A stretch of DNA of 43,032 nucleotides from Candidatus Poseidonia sp. (GCA_023254365.1 JALRLQ010000001.1:12917-55948), one strand, 5' to 3'. Positions 18,033-26,413 are shown, counted from the stretch's first letter. The notes: generated by a model not told the origin, from the letters alone. Numbers and translations are program-made.

Positions 18033-19631
18033 ATGGACGGTTCACCAACGGGACTCACTTCCCGTCGCATGCCCGTTCTTTACCGACTCATCCGTTCGTT
18101 TTTCCGGGTCTTGACCGGCATCTGGTTCAGGGAAATCAACCTCGTGGACGATGAGTACATCGCCGATGAAGCGGGGGTGTTGTTTGTCACATGGCACCCG
18201 AACGGACTGATTGATCCGATGCTCATGACCGCCCGTTTGGAAGGCAAAGTCTCGACGCTTCTGCACCACCAGTTGTTCAAAATTCCGTTTCTCGGGTGGC
18301 TCTTTCAAGCCGCAGGCATGGTGCCCATCGGCAGTGCATCGCAACGAGCCACCGCACTGGGTCTTGCTCGAAGCGATGAAGCCATTCTCCACGGCATGGC
18401 AAGGCAACTGGCTCACGGCGGGCAAGTCCTCGTGTTTCCCGAAGACACGACCCACGGTGAGGCGACGGTTCAACGCATTCGCTCTGGGCCGGCGCGGATG
18501 CTGCTGCAGGCCCACCGTGAAGCGGTAGCCAACGGGCGCCCCCTCCCGCGGGTTGTCCCTGTTGGCTTGCATTATTCGGCCTCAAGCCGTTTTCGTGAGC
18601 GTGCAGCCATCGTGTTGGAACGGGCCATGGACGTTCCTGCAACGCCACCCATTAACGCCGATGCCAACGAACCTACCGAGGCGGAATTGGCGTGGATTTC
18701 CACCGTGACCTCCTCCATCGAGGTTGAATTGCGTCGTGCCAACCTTGCAAAATCGACGTGGCGAGAACGAACGCTGATTTGGAAGGGGCGCGGTTTGGTT
18801 CAAGCAGAAAAACAGCGGCAAGCAGGGCAAACCCTCTCCCGAAGTACGTATGCTGAGGCCATTCTTGGCGCTCGCAGGCTTCGGGCGGGTTGGGAGTACA
18901 TGCTGCGAGAGGATCCTTCCGTAGCGGATGATTTGGCGCAAGCGTGCGAGGTACATTTTTCACGGCTTGATACGCTTGCACTCAGACCCTACGACGTTGA
19001 TGCCAAACCGCCCACGTTGACCACGAAAGGCTTCGTAAATGCGGTGGTTTCGTGGCTCTGGGCGGTGGTTTGGATGTTTGGTTTGGTGACGTGGGGAGCG
19101 ATGATTGGAAACTACATCCCGTACAAATTCCAAGGTCTTCTGGACAGCATCACCCGGCGCATCAACACCAACGGGTCCATGCAAGGGACCATCAAGGTGC
19201 TGTCATCCATCGTGGTATTCCCGCTTTGGTGGGTCTCTCTTTCGTTGCTTATGGCGTGGTTGTTGCTTGACACCAGCAGTCCAGTTTACCTTGCTTTTTC
19301 GTCCCATCAACTTTTGAAATACGTGACATTGCTACCAGCCGTTGGCGTGTTTGTCTTTTTCATGCTCTTTTGGCCCTTGACCGCCCGCGCTCACCTGAAT
19401 CTCTATGCTCGCTTGGTTCGTTCAACGCGTCGCTTGCGTCAGTGGAGAGCGTGGGGGGATGAGAGCAACGATTGGGATACCTTGGTTCAACAACAGCAGC
19501 AATTGGCTCACCGCCTTGTCAGTTTGGGCGCGGGTTTGGTGCTCCCCGGCGATGAGGATTGGAACGATCCGCCCGCTGGAAAGGACGACGCAGAGATGGT
19601 ACGTCGTCGGGATGAACCCCTCCCTCATTGA
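18033..19631 (+). CDS. PlsC/GPAT-like acyltransferase with C-terminal membrane domain
   Basis: Predicted to acylate glycerol-3-phosphate or lysophosphatidate at the membrane. 532 residues from the ATG at 18033; a GTG two codons upstream is in frame. The first acyltransferase motif is WHPNGLIDP (54-62), with His55 and Asp61 spaced as H-x5-D rather than the usual H-x4-D. VPIGSASQRATALGL (98-112) follows, and the glycerol-phosphate-binding motif FPEDTTHGEA (135-144) replaces the common FPEGT. The H-x5-D form is shared with fungal SCT1/GPT2-type glycerol-3-phosphate acyltransferases. The C-terminal half has three or four membrane helices ending near a basic RLVRSTRRLRQW. Canonical archaeal lipids are ether-linked, so the in vivo product is uncertain. 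Confidence 0.8.
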   Translation: MDGSPTGLTSRRMPVLYRLIRSFFRVLTGIWFREINLVDDEYIADEAGVLFVTWHPNGLIDPMLMTARLEGKVSTLLHHQLFKIPFLGWLFQAAGMVPIGSASQRATALGLARSDEAILHGMARQLAHGGQVLVFPEDTTHGEATVQRIRSGPARMLLQAHREAVANGRPLPRVVPVGLHYSASSRFRERAAIVLERAMDVPATPPINADANEPTEAELAWISTVTSSIEVELRRANLAKSTWRERTLIWKGRGLVQAEKQRQAGQTLSRSTYAEAILGARRLRAGWEYMLREDPSVADDLAQACEVHFSRLDTLALRPYDVDAKPPTLTTKGFVNAVVSWLWAVVWMFGLVTWGAMIGNYIPYKFQGLLDSITRRINTNGSMQGTIKVLSSIVVFPLWWVSLSLLMAWLLLDTSSPVYLAFSSHQLLKYVTLLPAVGVFVFFMLFWPLTARAHLNLYARLVRSTRRLRQWRAWGDESNDWDTLVQQQQQLAHRLVSLGAGLVLPGDEDWNDPPAGKDDAEMVRRRDEPLPH

Positions 19632-19700
19632 TGTCTTGAAGCGGGCATTGTTCACAAGGGTTTGAATGAAAGAAGGTCGGTGGCACAACCAAACCCGGGG

Positions 19701-20831
19701 ATGGCGACCATGACTCGAACGCTGGTGTTGACGGTTGATCGAGACAACGACCTCGGAAACAAAACCTCAATTCGCGGACCGGTGGTCGGACGAAGAAACG
19801 TCCTCACGGCCGCCCTCAAGCTCGGCATAGCCGACCCGGAGGAAAGCGACACCAACGCCATTCTCGGCGCCATGGCTCAACACGACAACATCGCCGAAGC
19901 CAAAGGCGAGGAAGACGAGGTCGAAATCGCCATCCTCACGGGCGATGAGAAAGTTGGCGTTCGCTCCGACCGGGCCATTGCTGCTCAACTTGAAGAAGTC
20001 GTTTCGAGTTTTCAGCCCGACCAAGCCATCTTGGTAACAGACGGCGCTGAGGACGAAAGCGTGCTGCCCATTATCACCTCACAAGTGCGCATTGACCACA
20101 TCGAGAAGATCATCGTGCGCCAATCCAAGGGCATCGAAGGCACCTACTACTACATCGTCAAGGCGCTTGAGGACCCCAAATGGCGTGCGAAAATCATGAT
20201 TCCGTTCGGAGCCGTCATGGCCATTTTGGGCCTTGGCATCATGTTGCCCAACGAAATCGGAGGCGTTGTCATCGGTGCTTTGCCATTGGTGCTCGGGCTG
20301 TACATTTTCAGCAAGGGTGCTGGCATTGAATCGACGGTCAATCGTGTCATCCAAGAAATGCGTGAAAACGCTGACGCGGCCATGTTTTCCTCGCTTCTAT
20401 GGACAGCGACCTTGTTCAGTGCTATCTTTGCGGTGGCCGAAGGTTGGCGTGCGTTTGGGCTTCAAGAAGGCACGACAAGCACCCAATCCGTCCTCTGGTT
20501 GAGCGTGATTCACTCTTCCTTGGCCTGGACGGTGATTGCCTTCCTGACCTCCACGGCTGGGTTCATGCTTTTGCGTTTGAAGCGAGGTTCGTTCTCCGGC
20601 AGCCTGATCGTGCTCAGCGTCTTCGGCATGGTGGTCTATTCCTTCCTCAACGCAGCCCTTGACATCGCCATTCGTGTGTTGAACGGGACGTCCTACGAAT
20701 TCAGTGTTGAAATGATTCTCAACGACTTGACCACGCCGCTGATTTGGGTCGTGGTGTTGTGGATGGTCACAACGGTGGTTCGAAGTCTCCAGGCCAAACA
20801 GGCCCAAGCGGACCGCTACTGGGGCATCTGA
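19701..20831 (+). CDS. DUF373 family membrane protein
   Basis: Archaeal family of unknown function. The open frame extends to a TTG at 19662, but family members begin just before a LVLxVDRDxDLG motif, so the ATG at 19701 (or 19710) fits; 376 residues. The conserved N-terminal cytoplasmic domain shows TLVLTVDRDNDLGNK, GPVVGRRN, ADPEESDTNAI, ILTGDEKVGVRSDR and DGAEDESVLPII, followed by VRQSKGIEGTYYYI. The second half has about six membrane helices. The acidic VDRD and DGAEDE motifs suggest a metal- or nucleotide-binding site, but no activity is established to my knowledge. It follows the acyltransferase by 69 nt on the same strand. Confidence 0.9.
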   Translation: MATMTRTLVLTVDRDNDLGNKTSIRGPVVGRRNVLTAALKLGIADPEESDTNAILGAMAQHDNIAEAKGEEDEVEIAILTGDEKVGVRSDRAIAAQLEEVVSSFQPDQAILVTDGAEDESVLPIITSQVRIDHIEKIIVRQSKGIEGTYYYIVKALEDPKWRAKIMIPFGAVMAILGLGIMLPNEIGGVVIGALPLVLGLYIFSKGAGIESTVNRVIQEMRENADAAMFSSLLWTATLFSAIFAVAEGWRAFGLQEGTTSTQSVLWLSVIHSSLAWTVIAFLTSTAGFMLLRLKRGSFSGSLIVLSVFGMVVYSFLNAALDIAIRVLNGTSYEFSVEMILNDLTTPLIWVVVLWMVTTVVRSLQAKQAQADRYWGI

Positions 20832-21296
20832 TCACAAGATGAACCGCGGCAAGACCTTCGCCATGGTGTTGTGACCCACCACGCCAACCAGAACCCCTTC
20901 GTCGTTGACAACACCCAATTGGTTGAGGTCATGGGTGAGCATCAATGCTCCCGCTTTGAGCAGGGGTGTGGTGGTGCGGACGGTCATCGGCGGATTGGTC
21001 AGGATTTGTTGCGCAGGAATGGAATGCATCCAGGCAACATCGCGATTCACCGTCTTCCGACTGATCCTTTTGAGGAGGTCGACCGCGTGAATCCGTCCAA
21101 GGGGCACACCTTCATCATCAACCACAAACACATGGTCCCAGTTGTTTCGTGTCAGCGCATCGAGCACAGAGGCCATGGAATCGCTTGCCAAGACGGCGTG
21201 GGGTGCCTGCATGGCGTGGCCGCACTGGACATTTCGCGCGGCTCGCGAAGCCGATGCAGGTTGAGCGGATTTGCGTTGAAACGGACGTGATGCCAT
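20832..21296 (-). CDS. CBS-domain pair protein
   Basis: 154 residues from the ATG at 21296. The open frame runs another 100 codons upstream, but that part crosses an intergenic region and the start of another gene. After a basic N-terminal stretch, two CBS domains follow: MQAPHAVLASDSMASVLDAL with HVFVVDDEGVPLGRIHAVDLL, then NPPMTVRTTTPLLKAGALML with LGVVNDEGVLVGVVGHNTM. CBS pairs usually bind adenine nucleotides and regulate a partner; none is fused here. Its stop abuts the DUF373 stop. The upstream region carries repeated TCCGGA and TATCCG elements that could be an operator. Confidence 0.85.
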   Translation of the reverse strand: MASRPFQRKSAQPASASRAARNVQCGHAMQAPHAVLASDSMASVLDALTRNNWDHVFVVDDEGVPLGRIHAVDLLKRISRKTVNRDVAWMHSIPAQQILTNPPMTVRTTTPLLKAGALMLTHDLNQLGVVNDEGVLVGVVGHNTMAKVLPRFIL

Positions 21297-21340
21297 GGTC
21301 TTCCCCACGGCGGTCCGTCTGCCGACCTCTTTTGAACCCT

Positions 21341-21375
21341 TCCGATATCCGTATTGCAGTATCCGGAATCCGGAA
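21341..21375. repeat. Cluster of short palindromic and direct repeats between divergent genes
   Basis: The spacer between the CBS gene and the Zn-ribbon gene contains GATATC (21344-21349), TATCCG twice (21346-21351 and 21360-21365) and the tandem heptamer TCCGGAA TCCGGAA (21362-21375), each TCCGGA being palindromic. The cluster could be an operator or chance; no regulator is known. Confidence 0.4.
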
Positions 21376-21440
21376 ATTTTTCGGGACCGGCTGAAGCGTT
21401 TACCCTCAACAGATAAAGCACGCTGGCACATGGTCAATTC

Positions 21441-21866
21441 GTGACCACCCTTCCGCCTGAGGTGTTGACGGCCCTGAAGTCGATGAGCGGGTACGAGCAA
21501 ATGCTCGAAATTGACCGCCTCTGTCGGGTTTACAACACCGACGAATCCACGGTCCGAGCCGCCTTGGCTCAGCATGCATCTTCTGCACAGGGGCAACCCG
21601 TCGCCGAAACATCACCTTCGTGGGACACCTCGCACAAGGACGTACCAACCCTCCAAGAGGCGACGGGTCCGGCTGCGCCACAGGTCATCGACAAGGGCCA
21701 ATTCAGGTTTGAATACGACCCGACTCGGGAGGCTGCGGCTCGCCGAGAACAGGTGAATCAAGCGATTCTTTGTTCAGCATGCGGCGTTGCTCTCGGTATT
21801 CCTGACGTGCGCCCCATCAAGGTAACTTGCCCCTCCTGCCTGTTTGAGACCACCTACACCCATTGA
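21441..21866 (+). CDS. Small protein with C-terminal zinc ribbon
   Basis: 141 residues, function unknown. GTG start; no in-frame ATG precedes it. The N-terminal part (LPPEVLTALKSMSGYEQMLEIDRLCRVYN) is helical and could be a short helix-turn-helix (EIDRLCRVYNTDESTVRAAL). A variable Ser/Pro/Gln linker follows. The C-terminus has CSAC at 111-114 and CPSC at 130-133, a four-cysteine zinc ribbon. Helix-turn-helix plus zinc ribbon suggests nucleic-acid binding; this is inference. The next gene starts 37 nt downstream on the same strand. Confidence 0.7.
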   Translation: MTTLPPEVLTALKSMSGYEQMLEIDRLCRVYNTDESTVRAALAQHASSAQGQPVAETSPSWDTSHKDVPTLQEATGPAAPQVIDKGQFRFEYDPTREAAARREQVNQAILCSACGVALGIPDVRPIKVTCPSCLFETTYTH

Positions 21867-21903
21867 GGGCGAGGTTGATGAACAGCCACATGGAGGACGA
21901 CAC

Positions 21904-22719
21904 ATGGACGGTACCTCTCCCAGGCTTTGGCCCTATGCCGCCAACAACTCACCGCTCGCTCTTCCCGAACGACCGGTTTTGTACACGCCAAGGGCCGTGA
22001 TCGACCTCGAGTTTTCCGGCGAGAAGACCTCCAACGACGAGGAACTCGATGCGAGTGGGATTTTGGCGTATGCAGAACACTATGCCAGCCACGGTGTTTC
22101 ACTCAATGCGCTGTTGAAGGACGAGGGGGCGCCTCTTCTCGAAGAGCGCCGGCCCATTTTGCTGCAGGGAGAGTTGGCCAACCCGTATCGCTTGCAGGAC
22201 ATCGGTATGGGCGCGCTCCCCCTTCTACCGGTTCGCCTTGAGGGGTTGTGCCGTACATGGGCCGATGGGCTTGACCCTCGTGACACCTATCCCGGCATCC
22301 ACCACGTCACCCTTGCCCGAACACCGGGTTGGTGGGAACTCTCAACGGTGGGTTTGGCGACCAAGGAGCAATTGAAGCAGATTCGTGAATGGTTGGACAA
22401 CGGTGTGCGTCAAACGTGGCGACCGGTGAAATTGGGTGAGGGGAGCGTTCGCTTCGAACACGACCCCGTCACGCCTCCGGCCTCGGCGGATGTGGAATGG
22501 GACGGCACCGTTGAGCGTGTGTCTGCTCCGCCACCGCCAACCACCGGCCCGCTTCTTTCGCTTGACGCGTTGTTGGTCGTGGTGCACACGCGTCAGGGGT
22601 GCTACAACCATCGCGGGCGTTTGGCGCGTTGCGTTCACATGCATCAGCGGGCGTTTCACGAACAGTTGTTTCGAAAGGGTTCCTCCCATCGCTGGGACGA
22701 CGTTCTCACGCTTCGCTAG
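21904..22719 (+). CDS. Protein of unknown function
   Basis: 271 residues, not recognised. I chose the ATG at 21904 because GGAGG sits seven bases upstream; the frame extends back to a TTG within the preceding gene. There is no signal peptide or membrane helix. It is Pro- and Trp-containing with an alpha/beta look (RPILLQGELANPYRLQDIG, LPLLPVRLEGLCRTW, HHVTLARTPGWWELSTVG). A C-terminal region has Cys and His (GCYNHRGRLARCVHMHQRAFH) that might bind metal. It is likely cotranscribed with the zinc-ribbon protein and overlaps ribD convergently by 14 nt. Confidence 0.7.
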   Translation: MDGTSPRLWPYAANNSPLALPERPVLYTPRAVIDLEFSGEKTSNDEELDASGILAYAEHYASHGVSLNALLKDEGAPLLEERRPILLQGELANPYRLQDIGMGALPLLPVRLEGLCRTWADGLDPRDTYPGIHHVTLARTPGWWELSTVGLATKEQLKQIREWLDNGVRQTWRPVKLGEGSVRFEHDPVTPPASADVEWDGTVERVSAPPPPTTGPLLSLDALLVVVHTRQGCYNHRGRLARCVHMHQRAFHEQLFRKGSSHRWDDVLTLR

Positions 22720-23740
22720 ATGGACGCAGGTAGTGTTCCACGCGTTCTTCGCCCCACACGTACTCGTGACATTTTTCCAAACCTGCAGCCTTCAAGACCT
22801 CTTCATCAATCCCAGCTAGCACCGGATTTCGATGCTCAATTGAAGCGTGGACGAGAAACACCTCGTCCACCAAGCCTTCATCGAGGAAGCGATGAACGGT
22901 GGTGGGACCTCCTTCCACGAGCAGCCGTTGAATTTCTTGGTCACCCAACTGGTTCATCAGCGAACGAAGCCCTGCAAACCCTTCCTGGAGCAGGCGAGTT
23001 TCTCCCTCGTCGTTGAGTAGCCTGGAGGATGGATCGACGCGACCGTTGGGGTCAATCACCAAGCGCACCGGTTGGCGGTCGGAAGGTACCAAGCGCACAT
23101 TGAGTTGAGGGTCGTCACGGTTGACGGTCTCCACCCCAACCAACACAGCATCGCAATCACGGCGTAGTTCGTGCACTTTTTCGAGACATCCGTGCGACGT
23201 GAACCGTTGAGCTTCTTCAGATCGGTCGTCAACCGAACCTTGCTGGTCAAGCGCCAATTTCACGGTCACCAGCGGTCGACGATGCTCACACCAGTGCATG
23301 AAGGCCCGCATTTGTTCGCGTGCTTCTGCCTCCATCAAGCCCAATCGGGTCGGAATTCCTGCCTCGTTCAACACCGTGCATCCGTTGCCACGCACCGTGG
23401 GGTTTGGGTCGCCGTGTGCCACCACGACTTCTTTGACGCCGGCCCACATCAACGCTTCAGTGCACGGCGGTGTGCGTCCAAAATGGTTGCATGGTTCCAG
23501 CGTCACGTAGGCTGTCGAACCGTTTGGTGAATGCCCCTTCTCCTCTGCATCGTGAATCGCCATTTGTTCGGCATGGAGTCCACCAAGATGGTCATGCCAT
23601 CCTTCTGCAATGATGCGACCGTCTTTCACCAGCACGCAACCGACCAGTGGATTGGGACTGACCTTCCCCCTGCCACGTTCAGCAACCAGCAAGGCGTGTT
23701 CCATGAACGCGACATCGTCATCGGTCCATGCGTGGTCCAC
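22706..23740 (-). CDS. ribD: Bifunctional riboflavin biosynthesis protein RibD
   Basis: Bacterial-type fusion of diaminohydroxyphosphoribosylaminopyrimidine deaminase and 5-amino-6-(5-phosphoribosylamino)uracil reductase. 344 residues. The deaminase half has the zinc site HAE at 56-58 and PCNHFGRTPPC with Cys84 and Cys93. The reductase half begins TVKLALDQQGSV and includes VLVGVETVNRDDPQLNVR and LLVEGGPTTVHRFLDEGLVDE. GTG start at 23740; the nearest upstream ATG is out of frame, and an internal ATG at 23704 is an alternative. Archaea more often carry only a separate reductase, so the fused enzyme suggests acquisition from bacteria (inference). Confidence 0.93.
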   Translation of the reverse strand: MDHAWTDDDVAFMEHALLVAERGRGKVSPNPLVGCVLVKDGRIIAEGWHDHLGGLHAEQMAIHDAEEKGHSPNGSTAYVTLEPCNHFGRTPPCTEALMWAGVKEVVVAHGDPNPTVRGNGCTVLNEAGIPTRLGLMEAEAREQMRAFMHWCEHRRPLVTVKLALDQQGSVDDRSEEAQRFTSHGCLEKVHELRRDCDAVLVGVETVNRDDPQLNVRLVPSDRQPVRLVIDPNGRVDPSSRLLNDEGETRLLQEGFAGLRSLMNQLGDQEIQRLLVEGGPTTVHRFLDEGLVDEVFLVHASIEHRNPVLAGIDEEVLKAAGLEKCHEYVWGEERVEHYLRPSSEA

Positions 23741-23832
23741 GTCACGCCGAGACCCATGGAGTTCAAGACTTCTTGTATGGGCGATTCATGTGAATTCGAC
23801 CAAAAAACAGAACTTTATGCAAGATAGTTGAA

Positions 23833-23860
23833 CATATATTCATTATGCATAAATGCATAA
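23833..23860. promoter_or_regulatory. AT-rich promoter with tandem ATGCATAA repeats
   Basis: In the 169-bp spacer between ribD and the lipid-kinase gene, CATATATT at 23833-23840 looks like a TATA box for the plus-strand gene. It is followed by the palindrome TTATGCATAA at 23843-23852 and the tandem octamer ATGCATAA twice at 23845-23860. The repeats lie where transcription would start, a position typical of archaeal repressor operators. The box is an inference. Confidence 0.45.
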
Positions 23861-23909
23861 ACGCCCGCGCTGGAGAAGGTTTCAAGCACTTGAGAACCTT
23901 CACGACACC

Positions 23910-25007
23910 ATGACAAGTGCGCCTCAGCAAGGTTTCCCCGACCCGCTCAACTTTGAGCAAGACGGGACATCACGTCGCAAAAAAGGGACACACCGTCCTG
24001 TTTTTGCCGATGTGTTCACCCAAGCGGGGACGACCGTTGGGCCACCAGACAAAGTTCACCTTCTGGTCAATCCCTATGCTGGCAAGAAGAAGGGACGCAT
24101 CGTTGCCGACGAAGTACGCCAACAACTCGAGGCAGCGGGTGTTGATGTCGCGGTTGCCTACTCTGCCTACAGCGGCCATTTGATGACGCTTGCTTCTGCC
24201 TTGAAGGTCAACGAAGGCGACGTGATCGTCGCTGTCGGCGGCGACGGTACGCTTTGCGAGGTGCTCTCTGGCCGTATGTTGCTGAATCCCGTCCAGCGGG
24301 AGCGCTTTGCCATCATCCCTGCTGGGACGGGGAACTCTCAAGCCAACGATCTTTCCCTATCGAGCGTTCAAACCGCCATTGACGCACTCCTCAACGGGCA
24401 TTACCAAGCCCTTGACCTGGCGAAAGTCGAATTGACGGAAGGATTACCGGGCCACGAAGGTGAACGCATCGTTCGATACAGCCACAACCTCGTGACGTGG
24501 GGGTTGGGCGTTGATTCCAATATCCAGGCTGAAAAAATGCGTTGGATGGGGCCCATTCGCTACGATGTCGGCATTCTTCTTGCCATCCTCAGCAATCGCA
24601 AGCGAAGCGCGACGTTGACCATCAATGGAACGTCGGTGACCGACGACTTCACGCTTTTTTTGGTGCAAAACAGCCAAACTGGAGGCTCCTTGCTTCCACT
24701 CGCCCCCGGTGCCTCGCTTGACGACGGCGAGATGGACATCGGGATTCTCAAGCGGATGAAGCGAGGGGCGATCCTGAAGGCGTTTGGGATGCTCAAAAGT
24801 GAAGGGAGGCACGTCTTCCACCCGCAGGTGGATTATCATCGGTTTACCTCCCTTCGCATCGAAACAGAAACGCCAACGGCCATCAACATCGATGGGGAGA
24901 ACATCGGCTCAACACCCTTGAAGATGGACGTGCTCAAGCACGCTGTTGATATCGTCGTGCCTGCTCAAAACGAGAAATCCGAGAAGTCTTCGTCCTCGTC
25001 TTCGTAG
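23910..25007 (+). CDS. Diacylglycerol/sphingosine kinase-like lipid kinase
   Basis: Probably phosphorylates a lipid alcohol using ATP. 365 residues from the ATG at 23910; an earlier in-frame ATG at 23853 lies inside the promoter repeats and is unlikely. Family motifs: VHLLVNPYAGKKKG (49-62), the ATP-binding GGDGT at 110-114, and IIPAGTGNSQANDLS downstream, then the C-terminal lobe LGVDSNIQAEKMRWMGPIRYDVG, PGASLDDGEMDIGIL and NIDGENI. The arrangement matches the DAGK catalytic domain family (DagK/YegS/LCB5). The C-terminus ends in a run of six serines encoded antisense to the Asp/Glu run of the overlapping convergent lipoprotein gene (43-nt overlap). Confidence 0.88.
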   Translation: MTSAPQQGFPDPLNFEQDGTSRRKKGTHRPVFADVFTQAGTTVGPPDKVHLLVNPYAGKKKGRIVADEVRQQLEAAGVDVAVAYSAYSGHLMTLASALKVNEGDVIVAVGGDGTLCEVLSGRMLLNPVQRERFAIIPAGTGNSQANDLSLSSVQTAIDALLNGHYQALDLAKVELTEGLPGHEGERIVRYSHNLVTWGLGVDSNIQAEKMRWMGPIRYDVGILLAILSNRKRSATLTINGTSVTDDFTLFLVQNSQTGGSLLPLAPGASLDDGEMDIGILKRMKRGAILKAFGMLKSEGRHVFHPQVDYHRFTSLRIETETPTAINIDGENIGSTPLKMDVLKHAVDIVVPAQNEKSEKSSSSSS

Positions 25008-26413
25008 TGTTGGGCAGGCGCAGGCGCCGCTTCCTCAACAGGTTCTGCTTTCTTTACGGCCTTTCGACGACGCACCGGCGGTTGTTTCTTTGGTTCAGCC
25101 GCAGGTTCTGGGGGACCGCCAACGTTGGAGGAGGTGGGTGGAGATGAGCGTCGTTGTGTCATGGACGGGGGAAGTGATGAAGACACGGATTCCTCAGCGT
25201 TCATTCGGTCCATTTCCTGCGCCGCTTCGGTGACGACCACGCTCGACTTGCGTCCGCCTGGGGCAGAACCACCGGGTCCTTTCGAGGTTGATGTAGAGGC
25301 CAAGACGCTATCGAGGTCAAACCCACCCATCGGGTTCTCGTTCTTTGGAGCGGCGGAAGGTTGGGGCTTTTCCTTCTTGATTTCCTTGGCCCGTTCTTTG
25401 TCTTGGCGTGCTTTTCGCTCGGTTGGAGATTCCATGCCGGCCTTCTTTGCTGCCTTGGCGTCGGTTTTCACACTGGCTGCCTTTTTCATTCCCTCGGACC
25501 CGATGAGCGTCTGCATGGTGCTGCTCGCCGATTTCATGACCAATCCTTTGGAGACGATGAACAATCCAACGGCTCCACCCAGTCCACCAACGAGGAAGAA
25601 CATGATGAATCCACCACGGCCCAAGAACGGCACGTCGCCTTGGACCCATTCGTCATCGGCTTCACCGCTCACGGTGACCGAGGCACCCTCAAGCGAGATT
25701 CCGGTGACGAAGACATAGGCGTCCTCTCGGTTGTTGTCCCCGACCAACATGTTGCAGTCGCTGCTGGTTTTGTGCCAGCTCTTGAGGTACCCGTTGGGGT
25801 TCTTTCCATCGGCTGCCTCAACAAGATAGCCTTGGATCACGACCGGTTGATGCCATTCGCCCAAGGATTTCATGCCAGAGAGGATGTCTTCCGATGTGGG
25901 AACCAGGCCGAGAATGAACCATTTCGTGTCTGCGTCAGAATCCAGTTCATCCAAATCCACGCTTCCTGCACCCGTGTCTGGGCCCAACGGCAGGGACCAT
26001 GACTTGACATCAATTCTCGCCCCTTCACCGTCTTCGACGCTCGCTGCTTGTTCAAACGGCATGGACTGAATAGCCACCGCAGTGGTGACCCCGTAATCAA
26101 GGCCCTTTGCTCCCATCAGGGTGTCGTGCTGGTCGTAGAAATGGCTGGCGGCGAGGTAGCCGGAGAACCGAATCGGGTCGCCTTGCTTTGCTTCGAGAAC
26201 ACTGCCTTCTGCATCGGGGGTGCAGCCGACTGGATACAGGCCGGACAGCGTAGTGCTTTGACCGGACAATCCGCTGGTAACGGTTGAATTCTCCATGGAG
26301 AAATCAACCTGCACGCTTGAACTGCCCGTTCCCCAATCGGCTGATGAAGGGCCCAGGCACCCGGCAAGGGCCATGCAAGCAACCAAACACAGGGCAAGCG
26401 AACTACGGCGCAT
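24965..26413 (-). CDS. Anchored lipoprotein with charged cytoplasmic-type tail
   Basis: 482 residues, function unknown. The ATG at 26413 gives a clean lipoprotein signal with lipobox LAGC at 16-19; the open frame upstream runs through a tRNA gene and was discarded. An extracytoplasmic domain of about 240 residues follows, containing VQVDFSMENSTVTSG and a WHQPVVIQGYLVEA stretch. One Gly-rich membrane helix lies near 264-290 (GGFIMFFLVGGLGGAVG). The last 190 residues are low-complexity, rich in Lys/Glu/Ser/Pro, and end in an acidic EDEDED run. If the helix spans the membrane, the tail is cytoplasmic and could scaffold or signal. It sits downstream of tRNA-Ser and the cox/sco operon on the same strand, which may hint at a respiratory link, but nothing in the sequence proves this. 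Confidence 0.8.
   Translation of the reverse strand: MRRSSLALCLVACMALAGCLGPSSADWGTGSSSVQVDFSMENSTVTSGLSGQSTTLSGLYPVGCTPDAEGSVLEAKQGDPIRFSGYLAASHFYDQHDTLMGAKGLDYGVTTAVAIQSMPFEQAASVEDGEGARIDVKSWSLPLGPDTGAGSVDLDELDSDADTKWFILGLVPTSEDILSGMKSLGEWHQPVVIQGYLVEAADGKNPNGYLKSWHKTSSDCNMLVGDNNREDAYVFVTGISLEGASVTVSGEADDEWVQGDVPFLGRGGFIMFFLVGGLGGAVGLFIVSKGLVMKSASSTMQTLIGSEGMKKAASVKTDAKAAKKAGMESPTERKARQDKERAKEIKKEKPQPSAAPKNENPMGGFDLDSVLASTSTSKGPGGSAPGGRKSSVVVTEAAQEMDRMNAEESVSSSLPPSMTQRRSSPPTSSNVGGPPEPAAEPKKQPPVRRRKAVKKAEPVEEAAPAPAQHYEDEDEDFSDFSF

Noticed and set aside
20832..21596. 254-codon version of the CBS protein
   Set aside because: The extra 100 codons cover a promoter-like spacer and the start of the divergent Zn-ribbon gene, and have no CBS-like sequence.
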